From contig OZ010573.1 in assembly GCA_963932145.1 (NCBI GenBank), positions 24,237,260 through 24,301,259 on the forward strand: a stretch of DNA of 64,000 nt, in the 5' to 3' direction. Shown here one piece after another: positions 35,566 to 45,295 of the stretch. A program made the position numbers and the translations under genes. This DNA comes from Acanthosepion lycidas. Its lineage: Eukaryota > Mollusca > Cephalopoda > Sepiida > Sepiidae. Numbering within the stretch: position 1 is the stretch's first letter; the number at the start of each line of letters is the position of its first letter. Below the pieces are notes generated by a model. The model searched no databases and was not told the origin of the DNA. It saw only the letters and a list, made by a program, of their open reading frames with translations.

Positions 35566-35648
35566 GGTGTGTGTGTGTGTGTGTGTGTGCGCGCGCATAT
35601 ATATATATATATGTATGTATGTATGTATGTATATATATATATGCGCGC
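35566..35648. repeat. Compound simple repeat with inverted GC(GC)AT arms
   Basis: (GT)n runs into GCGCGC, (AT)n, (GTAT)n, (AT)n and a closing GCGCGC. GCGCGCATATATATATAT on the left (from 35591) is the reverse complement of the right arm that ends at 35648, so the tract can extrude as a cruciform. The GT/GC part is also a purine-pyrimidine alternation that favours left-handed DNA. Confidence 0.85.
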
Positions 35649-36589
35649 CAGTGGTATGGCTAGCTGATGATTCAACTAATTGTTTTGTACCATGTGTTTG
35701 TAGTGAGTCATCCTAAAAGTGTTGGGGTTGGAGAGGAAGCAAAAAGAGATAAGTGTTGGGGTGGGAGGGAAGGGCTATCAAGGCTTTGCGGGTGAAGGCA
35801 AGGTGTATTGATGCTATTGTGGACTTTGTAGCAGCTGACTGGCGAATGAATGAAATGGGATATCTCAGGCTTCATTGATAGATTTCTCACAGAGACAAAA
35901 CGTAAAGTCGCCGTAATTGTAAGAATTAGCAGTGAAGCGATCCCAGTCTACGTAGCATCGGTTTGCGTTGTTGTTGTTTGAGCTTGTTTGGTATAATTTT
36001 TATTTAAATCGTTTATATTATTATGTTTTTGTTTATTATTGAGTTAAATATTCAAATAAATCACCATTTGTGGGTAAAAGTTCTGAGTTATCGTTTATTG
36101 AAATGGAACGAGAGATTTCTGCACATCAAATAGAGAATGTAACATGTCGCTTTTGTTGAAATAGGAATTACCAAATTGTTTATTTTTCAAGAACCTCAAT
36201 TGTAGTGAATGTGGGCTGTGGAAGAGACACAACTTTCACATCCTTAGGATTATTAACTTATTAAGTCAAGGCGATACTAAGAATATCGCCTTGGATTGAA
36301 TTCGGGATTAGCTGATTTTTAAAAGAACACTTTTTAATTTTAATAGGTACTCCCTCTTTTTCACTGAGGAAAAAAACACCTTAGTAATGACGAAAAAAAG
36401 CTCCGAATATGATAAAGTTTTATCGTCAAAAAAATGTTAGTTAAAGGAAAAACCAAAGTATTTTTTATTATTTTATTAAAGTTTTTAATCCTTTCTAAGC
36501 ACGTTGGAAATTTTGGTTTTATTTGCGGTAGCTTTCGACGTAGTAAGTAATTTACGAGTTAGTGTTTTACTTTTTAGCAACTTTTTCCG
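35649..36589. other. Patch with CpGs and a short perfect hairpin; no gene recognised
   Basis: About 35900-35970 holds several CpGs (for example ACGTAAAGTCGCCG and TACGTAGCATCGG) in otherwise CpG-poor DNA. A perfect 10-bp hairpin, CAAGGCGATA / TATCGCCTTG with a 7-nt loop, lies at 36267-36293. An AATAAATC motif follows at about 36055. The mixture could be the edge of an unidentified transposon, but no ends were found. Confidence 0.4.
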
Positions 36590-37900
36590 GTTAAAAACAT
36601 TGATTTGAAAATTTTTGCAAGAATCAAATAATTGTCGGATTTTAATGAAATTTTCAGGACTTATTCACAAATGAATGAAATTATCTTTGAAATTTGTTTT
36701 AGAAAATTTTGGTAAAAAAATATTTTTTTATTCTACATATATTACCCCCCCCCCACTTAATTTCATGAAATTTCGAGAATTTAAATTTTATCATTCCTGG
36801 AGAATGTATTGTAAATCCTCATTATTATTTTTTATTTTTTTAACTACTGCTCATTTTCCGAAAATCTGATCTGAATTGTAAAATAAAAAAATGCAATATG
36901 ATAAAATTGACATAAAAATGACATTATTTAATTAGAAAAGATTTTAATTGCTTTTATAAATTAAGATTTTTATTGAAGAGTGAAGAGAAGACATTGTCTC
37001 AAGAAATTTTTTTTTTTCGATGAATAATAAATTTTTACAAGAATTGTTTTCATTTTTTCAAATTTTAATTATAATTTATAACTTTTTAAAAAATCTTTTT
37101 AAATTCTACATTAGGTAATAATGTCATGAAGTGAAAACTATATTTATTAATCAAAAATTGAAAAGCTTAATACAGATCATTTTGCACCAAGATTTTAAAA
37201 ATAATTAAAAAATTTTTTATGTATATATAATATATTGCAACGTGCCCATTTTTGAAAGTATGGTTGACCATACACAACATTATCAGAAAATAAGAGTGAC
37301 TATAGTAAATTTAAAGTCAATATTCCTAAAATTAGATTACAGAGAATATTTCCCAACATTTTTAAGATTACCAAGTACTTAAAAATTATATAAAAAAAGG
37401 TGCTCACCCATCATTTTCTTAAATTATGTTTTAACAGATAAAGTCTCTGAAGAACAACAACCACTCATGTTACAGTTATTGTTTTGTTTTAAAAATATAT
37501 TTCTGTGTTGTTTTAAACTTAAGGTAAATAATATTTTGTTCAAATTGGATTAATTATAATTTAAATCAGCTAATATTTCTCAAATAAAGTTTCAGAAAAG
37601 TATGTTTTATTTTTTGAAGATTTTTAATAAAGAGAATTACATTGAATGAAAGACAACTAAAAAAATGGCGCTAATCTGCTATTTTTAAAAAAATAAATCG
37701 ATTCCAATCAATATAATTTCTGTTTGAAATACACCAGAGTATTTTGCTTACTAGAAATAGTAAATGTAATCTTTTAGTTTTCAGTTAAAGCTAAAATAAA
37801 AGTTTCAAGAAAGCTTTTTCATTTATAAAAATTAATTTTAAACCTTTGGTATTGTGAATTAGTGGAGGTACATAAGCTTTTATTAAGAAGAATTGAGACA
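36590..37900 (+). repeat. R1 repeat, copy 1
   Basis: This is the first of four copies of an unrecognised ~1.3-kb AT-rich repeat. Landmarks in order: TGCAAGAATCAAATAATTGT, ATGAAATTTTCAGGACTTAT, a C-run (36745-36755), TTTCATGAAATTTCGAGAA, CTGAATTGTAAAATAAAAAA, TTTTTACAAGAATTGTTTTC, TTAAATCAGCTAATATTTCT, CAAATAAAGTTTCAGAAAAG, ATTCCAATCAATATAATTTC, TGTTTGAAATACACCAGAGT and GTGAATTAGTGGAGGTACAT. No protein-coding frame longer than noise was found, and no terminal repeats were recognised. Confidence 0.75.
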
Positions 37901-38289
37901 CCATTCTTAATTTGGGTTAGCCAATTTGTTGTGTAGAAGTATTTGCAACAGCTGTTTCATTGATTTGTGTTTTTTTTTTGTTTTTAAAAAAGGATTGCTT
38001 GAAATAATCAGGTAAAGTTTAAAATACAGTCAAGAAAAAAAATATCCAAATATTCTGAAAAAAAAAAAAGTAAAAAGAGAGGCTACATCACGAAAAAAAT
38101 GGTTGAAAAACATAAAAAACTTTTATGGTCAACTTAAATTTTTTTTTCATTATTTCTGTTATCAAAGGATTTTTTTATGTAAATTTATTTTTATCCTTTT
38201 TAGAATCTTGGACATTTTGATAAATATGTTTTTTGGCATCAACATGGAACCTTAAATCTGTACAGGAAATATGACCCCCCATCCTATGA
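37901..38289. other. Spacer between the two tandem R1 copies
   Basis: AT-rich DNA with several A-runs (about 38034-38070). No similarity to the segment upstream of copy 1 was evident. Confidence 0.4.
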
Positions 38290-38422
38290 AAAACACGTTA
38301 ATTTGGAAATTCTTGCAAATATCAGATAATTATCAGAATTTAATGTAACTTCCAGGACATTCAGAAGAGGGATTAAATTGCTTTTGAAACATTTCTCTTT
38401 TTATAAAATATTAAGGCAATCA

Positions 38423-38489
<67 letters not shown>

Positions 38490-39640
38490 TAACCTTCTTC
38501 CCCGCACCCATCTCCCCACACTTGTTCATTTAATCTTTATGAAATTTCAAGAAATTATTTTTTGTATCATTTAATGTTTATATTTGTTATAATAACAAGT
38601 CCTTGGAGAATTTTGGCCCAAATGGACCTCCAGTTATACAAAATCTGCTCAGAATTGTAAAATAAAAAATGCAATAAAACCAAGACGTTTTTTTTTTTTT
38701 TTTATGTAGAAAAGCTTTTCTTTTATGAATAAAATACATTATAAACACTACTGACTTAAGAAAAAATATTTTTTCAATGAAAAATGAATTTTTTACAAGA
38801 ATTGTTTTAATTTTGAAAAATTTTAATTAGCATAATTTCCAAAGTTATTTCTAAATCGTTTAAAATTCTGCATTAATATGTAGTGGATAAGTGATATTGT
38901 CATTAAGTTTATAAATTGAAAATTCAGTGATACCAGTATTTCAAAAAGAATTTTGTGTGTCTCTGTGTGCAAAAAAAAACCTGTCAATTTTTGTAAGTAC
39001 AAACATCCATAAATGATATCAGACAATAAGAGGTACCGTACCCAAAATAATAAATTTAAAATTTATTGGTAATTTTCTAACATTTTCTCAACAAGTGTCT
39101 ATGTAAGTAAGGCTTAAAATTCAATAAAAAATTACATTACTTAAAATATTTTCTTAAATTTTGAAGATTATTGGTTAGTTTAAGAAATTAAATATACAAA
39201 AAAGTGTTTACGTTGTATTTGTCAAAATAATTTCTTTCAGTTATGTTCCTCCATACTTAAATTTCCCTAACATCACTCAACATGTCAGAAAAACACCCAT
39301 TCTGTTAAAAAAAAAAGAAATGCTTTTCTGAGATATTTGAAACTAAAACTATATTTGTTTAAATTCAGATTAAACTTTAAATCAACTAATTTTTCTCAAA
39401 TAACATTTCAGAAAAGTATATTTTTACTTTTTAAAGATTTTTTTTTTATATAAAGAGAATAATCTTTTTTCTTTTGACAGATTTGTCAATATGGATGAAT
39501 TTATAGATTTTACTGGTAAGTAGAAAAATGTAAGATTCCAATCAATTTAAATTTGATTTGAAATATACCAAACTATTTGGTGTATTGTGAATATTAAATT
39601 TAATTTATTAGCTTGGAATTAAAATGCATTTTAAACTGAG
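38290..39640 (+). repeat. R1 repeat, copy 2 (tandem to copy 1)
   Basis: Same orientation and landmark order as copy 1: TTGCAAATATCAGATAATTA, TCCAGGACATTCAGAAG, an (AT)n tract (38429-38481) replacing the sequence before the C-rich ACCC segment, ATGAAATTTCAAGAAATT, CTCAGAATTGTAAAATAAAA, TTTTTACAAGAATTGTTTTA, AAATCAACTAATTTTTCTCA, AAATAACATTTCAGAAAAGT, GATTCCAATCAATTTAAATT and TTTGAAATATACCAAAC. It differs from copy 1 at perhaps a quarter of positions by eye, so the duplication is not recent. Confidence 0.75.
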
Positions 39641-40609
39641 ATATTGCCTTTTTTTTTTTTTTTTTTTTTAAATATTCATTAAATTCATGTTACTGTTAAA
39701 TAGTTTATTCAGTATTTAATTACTTAAGCTATTAAGTATTAAATATTTTAAATTAATCCCTTAAATATTTCCATATGAAATGACCATTTATATGAAGCCA
39801 TTTTTTTTGCTTATTTTTAGACTGAAAAATTAAAAAATGTGTGCAGACACTTTTTTGGGTTTAAAATAAATTTCAAATTAATAAAAACTGAATTCTTGCA
39901 ATAATGTGTTAACAAATAGTTAAATATGTATTGATAATTCAATAAATTGTTTACATTGAAAAATTTAGTGTAAAATAAAATGCAATAAATAAAATGGAAT
40001 TCTATAAAATGCTTTTGTAGTGGTTCAAGTCTGATCCTAAATAATTTATATTAATTTATGGCAGATGAATAAATGAATTCATTTAGTTTTCATTGATTTC
40101 TTATGAAAAATATGAATTTTTTGAAGCTGTAGGGGAGATAAAAAAAGGATCAGTTCCAGAACATGGGTGAAATGCATGTTGAGAAAAAAAATCCAAACTA
40201 GACTGATATTTTAATTGTATACCAAACTGATTTTTTGGACACAGACCCACAATGAAGGATTTGAAGGTCTCTTCAGTGACATTGGAAAATGAGGTCAATG
40301 TGATGATTCTAAACTTCATTATCAAATACATTTGGGAAAACACTTTGAAATGAATTGATTTACTTTGATGGAAACTTCCAAAGTTTGTTCATCTACTGTT
40401 GACTTCCCCCATCCCAGAAATGAAGTAAAAGTGGATAATTTTTCCTTAGTTTTGAACTCTAACTTCTGGTATGAATTAGATATGAACAATTACCTCACCC
40501 ACCACAGTAAATTAGTATTAATTATAAACATTTTCTGAAAAAAAAAATATATATATATCCAGGTAAGATGAGAACGAATAGAGTACAATTCCAATGTTCA
40601 TAACATTTA
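39641..40609. other. AT-rich DNA, nothing recognised
   Basis: A T-run lies at about 39651-39669. The minus frame 40101-40343 has no family resemblance. Confidence 0.45.
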
Positions 40610-40610
40610 A

Positions 40611-41002
40611 TTTAAAAGAGGGCACAATAAAAAGTAGAGCAATATTATTTATTTTGGGATATAACACCTAAAACATGTAAAAAAAAATCACTACACAACT
40701 GCAGTTGTGTTTTGATATGTATCAATGCATCTCATCAGGTGATTGTAAATTACTAGTGGGTGAATGATTTATTTAGATTTAAAAGCAAAATATAACCTCT
40801 TTTTATGAAAAAAGATTTTTTTTTATTTCATAAAAATAGATTGTATTTTGCTTTTTAAATCTAAATAAATCGTTCACCTGCTAGTAAATTACAATCCCCT
40901 GATGAGAAGCATTGATACATATCAAAACACAACTGCAATTGTATAGTGATTTTTTTTTTTTTTTTTTTACATGTTTTAGGTGTAATATCGTAATGTAAAA
41001 TA

Positions 41003-41041
<39 letters not shown>

Positions 41042-41088
41042 ATGTGCTCTACTGCAATGTATGAGCCTGTGTCTCCCTTTATAGGAGA
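40611..41088. mobile_element. Long fold-back element (near-perfect inverted repeat)
   Basis: The left arm (40658-40810) and right arm (about 40825-40989) are reverse complements. Shared pieces read from the left arm are ACACCTAAAACATGTAAAAA, TCACTACACAACTGCAGTTG, TGTTTTGATATGTATCAATG, CTCATCAGGTGATTGTAAAT, TACTAGTGGGTGAATGATTT and ATTTAGATTTAAAAGCAAAA; the right arm carries each with only one to three differences. Pairing continues inwards through TTTTTATGAAA / TTTCATAAAAA to a loop of about 15 nt. A weaker outer match (AGTAGAGCA near 40635 and its complement near 41045) extends the arms across an (AT)n expansion. RNA from either strand would form a ~150-bp duplex. No coding capacity is present. 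Confidence 0.85.
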
Positions 41089-41446
41089 AACCACTATATA
41101 TATATATATATATATAAATATATTAGGAATTTTTACCTGACATTATTTCTTATTTCTATGAATGTAATTTTTAGTGGATACATGTGTTTGAGTAACTGTT
41201 GCTGTTTTTTTTTTTTTTTTTTTTTTCTTAAACAGTGAAATTAATAACAACTGGCCTAGATTGAGAGAGTCCTACTAAAGAAAAATCGTACTCTAACAAG
41301 AATCAATCCCCATCCCCCGGGAAGAAAATGGATACAAATTTGATTCCTGTTTCTGTTGCATTTTCCCAATTTTCAAATGAGTTGTTAAACATTCAGATCA
41401 TCTGTCCATTTTGTTAAAAAAAAAAAAAAAATTAAACAAATAGCGC
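41089..41446. other. Simple repeats, no gene
   Basis: (AT)n at 41095-41116, a T-run at about 41208-41226 and an A-run at about 41415-41430. Confidence 0.5.
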
Positions 41447-41828
41447 CCTAGATTTAGACTGACACAGTGCTAAATGGACAAAGGAGTAGAAAGATTGGCC
41501 AAATGTAAGCTTCAAAGTTGGAAACATCTATATGCCTTGAAAATCAGCATTTCAAATCCTCACCTTACCTGGTCTTGAACTTTGATCACTAGCATCAGTG
41601 AGAGGTCAATAATTCTCTCAACCTCTAAGCTTGAATTCTTTTTGAAAATTTATCTAAAAATTTTGAAGTATGTGGCTTACATTTTTAAGTTGATATAGAC
41701 GTGTGCGAATTACTCATCATTTGTGCTATGTTATCTTAACAATACAAGCATTCAGTTTTAATGAATTGCATTTTATAAACAGCCATTTGTTTTTCTTTTG
41801 TTATTTGCTGGCTTTGTTTTCTTGCCTT
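41447..41828 (+). repeat. ~390-bp dispersed repeat D1, copy 1
   Basis: This copy is about 90% identical by eye to 57606-58010. Shared blocks include GACTGACACAGTGCTAAATG, GGAGTAGAAAGATTGGC, TGTAAGCTTCAAAGTTGGAA, CATCTATATGCCTTGAAAAT, CAGCATTTCAAATC, AAGTATGTGGCTTACATTTT, TAAGTTGATATAGACGTGTG, TTATCTTAACAATACAAGCA and TTCAGTTTTAATGAATTGCA. CATTTCAAATCCTCACC resembles a decayed RNA polymerase III B-box, so it may be a SINE with a worn head. The high identity is striking beside the decayed SINE-A and SINE-B copies. Confidence 0.8.
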
Positions 41829-42329
41829 TCACAATAGTTTTATTGGTACTCTATTTAAATTCAGTGGAATTATGCATTTTTACTAATTACCAATTATTAA
41901 TTTTGCTACCAATCTTCTTATGTTACTACAGTGATCTTAGGTAAGAGGAAAATTTGGTTCTTGAAAAATTTTAATGTTTCTACTCATTGTGTTGTTGTCA
42001 ATTTGTTTTGACTTTTGTCTTGTATGCCTTCATATAAAATGTCATATGAAATTGATATTTTATAAATTCCTTACTGTTATTATTTACTTCTTAATCTCAG
42101 AGGACATTTGCCCTTTTATACAGTTCCTTATTGGACATCTTCTTGGGCCAATAAACGTTACTGATCTTTCTTGTAAGCAGATTTTGTAAATGTTGACCTT
42201 TTTCATGACTTAATCTTAATATTGCTATTGTAAAGCCTGTATTCCTTGGACTTGCAGACATTATGTCAGTCAGTTATGTGCCATATGTGAGAGACATTTG
42301 GGCGATCATGTATCTTTCGATACATGACT
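41829..42329. other. AT-rich DNA, nothing recognised
   Basis: The plus frame 41974-42189 is hydrophobic but resembles no family I know and has no conserved context. Confidence 0.4.
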
Positions 42330-42535
42330 GTCAAAGCAGATTTTTTTCCTGCAGTAGGTTGCCATTTCTTTCTGTGGTAGACTGGTTGCCTACCAATGCT
42401 AAAGAACGCAGTCTATCATGGTATTTAACCCATAGCTGGGGGTGAAGAAATGGATTTATACCCTTTTCCAAGGGTATTTGTGTGTAAGTGAATCTAACAA
42501 ACTTATGTAATTGACTAAAATCACCCTGAGACAAG
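42330..42535 (-). mobile_element. SINE-B copy
   Basis: The plus-strand text GGTAGACTGGTTGCCTACCA, TATTTAACCCATAGCTGGGG, TTTATACCCTTTTCCAAGGG and TGTGTAAGTGAATCTAACA is the reverse of the SINE-B body. The tRNA-like head at the right is not readable. Confidence 0.65.
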
Positions 42536-42854
42536 TCTATATATGGTCACCATTTTCACTGTGTACGAGGCATGTAAAGTTATTTAAATAATTAGTATAA
42601 TTTTAACATTGATGTAATAAAATAAAATTTAGTTATTAGCTCAACAATTTAATTTACCAAGATTTGGTTTTTAATTTTTGGAAATAGATGTAGTTATTTA
42701 ATTTAGTATATTAATTAAACTGTTTTTATGTTTTTTAATTTTATTTTTATTAATGCTTTGTTTGGTAATGAATTCTTGTGGAACTATTCCGATTTTACAA
42801 GTATTTATTTGTCTTGGTACTGAATCTCCAGTAACATCTCCCTCTTCTTTTTTT
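42536..42854. other. AT-rich DNA, nothing recognised
   Basis: No frame or repeat family was seen. Confidence 0.4.
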
Positions 42855-43375
42855 CTTTTCAATTGATTTCATCCCAAGCAAGGCAGTAAAACCACTGAGT
42901 CACAATGGATTACTGAGTATGGAAGAATTAGAAATGAGAAACTTTACTAAGGAGTAAGGACAAAAGAGAAGTAATCAGGAGGACAGTAGAAAGAAATTGA
43001 CATTGCATTTAAATTTTTGAAGATTATAGTTGGCTGGAAAGCATGGAGTCAGAAGAGTTCCACAAGTGAGAAGTGCGAGAAATGAGACTGTTAGCATTGA
43101 ACTTAGGGTTAAATCTAGCCAACTCAACTATAAATTGGTGATACCTTGTTGCCAGTCTAGTATTGCACTTAAATTAAAAAGGTCTAGGTATGATAACAAA
43201 GAGCTCATTGGAACAGTTACCATGAAAGTATTTTTAGAAAATGCATAGGGAGGCAACTTTATAGCAGTGGGGAAAGTGACTAAAGCTGAGATGTCAGATC
43301 AAAACCAATTATATAGCTGATTCTTTGGATTTTATCAAGGATCTCTGGATAGCTGGAATTACCAGACAAATGTAG
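42855..43375 (-). pseudogene. LINE-A fragment, reverse copy
   Basis: The minus strand shows, from right to left: CTTGATAAAATCCAAAGAAT (L-D-K-I-Q), a cysteine/leucine-rich stretch, ACTTGTGGAACTCTTCTGAC (L-W-N-S), ATTTAAATGCAATGTCAATT and the terminal CTTGGGATGAAATCAATTG. It retains about 500 bp of the 3' half. The plus-strand frame 43030-43248 across it is an antisense artefact. Confidence 0.75.
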
Positions 43376-43552
43376 ACAATTAGGTTACTGTTCATTTTAC
43401 TGTTTTTGTATGAATAATTTTCATTATCTTTTTGCCAGTTGTGCTGTCAACAAATAGCAGCAATATTAAAATAATTATGCAATTATCTTGTATGTAAAAA
43501 TATTAAAAATCTTTGTTCTCTGCATTTTCTTGTTCAGGATTTCTTGAATCTT

Positions 43553-43869
43553 ACTTATTATAAAACGTAGATTGTGTGTGTGTGTGTGTCTGTACGTTTA
43601 TATATTGGATCGGATTTCCTACATTTTTCAACCGATTTCAACAAAACTTCACAGGACTACGTAAAATTACCTTGCGGTGGTTCTGACAGCACCAAAAATT
43701 GGAAAAACACAATTTGAAAACACGATAAAACACGATCCTGTCACCAGAATGAAAGGGTGACAACTCATGTTGAGTTATACTTATTATAAAACCCAGGTTG
43801 TTTGTGTGTGTGTTCGTTTATATGTGGGATCAGATTTCCTACATTTTTCAACCGATTTCAACAAACTTC

Positions 43870-43905
<36 letters not shown>

Positions 43906-44238
43906 GCAGGTAGTGTTTCTTATTGTCTTGCACACTTTTTTCTTTATTTTTACATTCAGAATGCTTTAAAAATTCCATTTACAGGACAATTGTTTATAAT
44001 AAAATTCTATTCAATCGGTAGACTCATAACGATTGAAAACAATGTTTTTGTTTGAGTTTGGGTTTGACCAAGTCGTTAAAAAAAAAAAAAAAAAAAAAAA
44101 AAACTAATTAAGACATGCGTGTCCGTCAACCTTAAACAATAATCTTTGTCAATTTTATTTTTCAGTCTTTTTGTTGGTCGATACTTGATCTATCTCTTAC
44201 TGTTACATCCCCGGGCAATGCTGGGCTCTACTGCTAGT
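43553..44238 (+). mobile_element. Helitron-like (Helentron-type) non-autonomous element
   Basis: The right end carries CCCCGGGCAATGCTGGGC (44209-44226), able to form a short GC hairpin, followed by TCTACTGCTAGT. A GC-rich CCCGGGCAACGCCGGG hairpin just before a GCTAGT end is characteristic of Helentron/Helitron2 3' termini in many invertebrates. The left end, ACTTATTATAAAACGTAG then (GT)n, GATCGGATTTCCTACATTTT and TCAACCGATTTCAACAAAA, occurs twice (from 43553 and 43779), so the first ~100 bp are tandemly duplicated with a 226-bp offset. The interior is non-coding apart from T- and A-runs (43873-43904, 44079-44103). No Rep or helicase coding sequence exists here, so any movement would need proteins from elsewhere. 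Confidence 0.65.
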
Positions 44239-44639
44239 ATTAAACTAAACATAAGTTCATTTTATATGAATATATTGCACATCAGAATGCTTCCTCAGTG
44301 ATGTTTATAACATTCTATTAAGCAATGAATAATTATGGAATTTTATTTATCAAGTTTAACATACCATGAAATTCTCTTGGTTATTTTTATGATGTCACTA
44401 GAAGAAATTATACATATGGGTGGGTGACTGACACCAGGAGAGAACAGTATACAGATTGTAGTTTGGCTGTGCCTGTGTTGTTAAATCTTCTAGTGACATA
44501 ATAACGTGTTATAATACATAAGACTCTCCTTCTGATGTAGTCACCAATTCATATACAGTGGATTCTTTAGGGAACGTAGAAATAAACAATAGAATTTTGT
44601 CATATGAGAGTTAGTAAACAGGAAGTTTAACTTCATTGT
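44239..44639. other. AT-rich DNA, nothing recognised
   Basis: No frame or repeat family was seen. Confidence 0.4.
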
Positions 44640-44650
44640 AACACACACAT

Positions 44651-44704
<54 letters not shown>
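44640..44704. repeat. (AC)n(AT)n microsatellite
   Basis: A short AC-rich start is followed by about 23 AT units. Confidence 0.9.
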
Positions 44705-44707
<3 letters not shown>

Positions 44708-44821
44708 TTTTTCTGTTAAGATGTATTGAATAAGGCCAGCAGTACAGGTTTGACAATATTTGTATACATTTTTGTTGGTTCTTTTGAAGAACTCTTTATT
44801 TCTGCTTCTAGGAACAATAAG

Positions 44822-45106
44822 AATTGTCTATTATTTACATTATTCAGACTATTGTTCCCATCTTTGTTGTCATATTTATTACAATGTTTCAGCCAATGTA
44901 CACTAGCTTTCTTCAGGTGGTTGGTTGGAATGTCGAACTTAACCCTTTATTTCGCTCACTGGGGTAGACTGTTCTAGTTCCACGTGCCATGTTTATTGGA
45001 TGCCAGTTATCAGTTATCTCCTGTTAATTCCCCTCTGAAAGTTCTCCACTGCCTTAACCGGGTATTGAACTCATACTCTTTGGGTCCTGTCACTGGATCT
45101 AACCAA
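44822..45106 (-). mobile_element. SINE-A copy, left half of a head-to-head pair
   Basis: The minus strand carries a tRNA-like head (GTATTGGTTAGATCCAGTGA, then GAGTTCAATACCC as B-box), GGGGAATTAACAGGAGATAA, CATGGCACGTGGAACTAG, CCAACCACCTGAAGAAAGC and AGTCTGAATAATGTAAATAA. It is the reverse counterpart of the copy that begins at 45107 and includes the middle body that the right copy lacks. Confidence 0.8.
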
Positions 45107-45169
45107 TACCTCAAGAACACATGGTACAGTGGTTAAAGGCTTTGGTTAGATCCAGTGACAGGACCCAAA
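45079..45169. repeat. Perfect 28-bp inverted repeat at the SINE-A pair junction
   Basis: Positions 45079-45106 and 45142-45169 are exact reverse complements. The core is GGGTCCTGTCACTGGATC on the left and GATCCAGTGACAGGACCC on the right. The 35-bp loop contains GGTACAGTGGTTAAAGG, an A-box-like segment. The arms are the tRNA-like heads of the two facing SINEs. Confidence 0.9.
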
Positions 45170-45295
45170 CAGTTCGATATTCATACCACCTGAAGAAGGC
45201 CGGAGTATACAATGGCCAAAATGTTGTAATAAATATGGCGACAAAGATGAGGACAATAGTCTGAATAATGTACATAATACCTCATCTCAGAAATA
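45107..45295 (+). mobile_element. SINE-A copy, right half of a head-to-head pair
   Basis: Plus strand: ATGGTACAGTGGTTAAAGGC (A-box), CAGTTCGATATTC (B-box-like), then ACCACCTGAAGAAGGCCGGA, GTAATAAATATGGCGACAAA, GATGAGGACAATAGTCTGAA and TAATGTACATAATA. The head joins directly to the 3' body without the middle section present in the left copy, so this is an internally shortened form. Confidence 0.78.

Noticed and set aside
36730-39640. CRISPR-like or satellite array from recurring landmarks
   Set aside because: The repeats are long (~1.3 kb), diverged and only two in tandem; there are no regular short repeats and spacers, and the DNA is eukaryotic in character.
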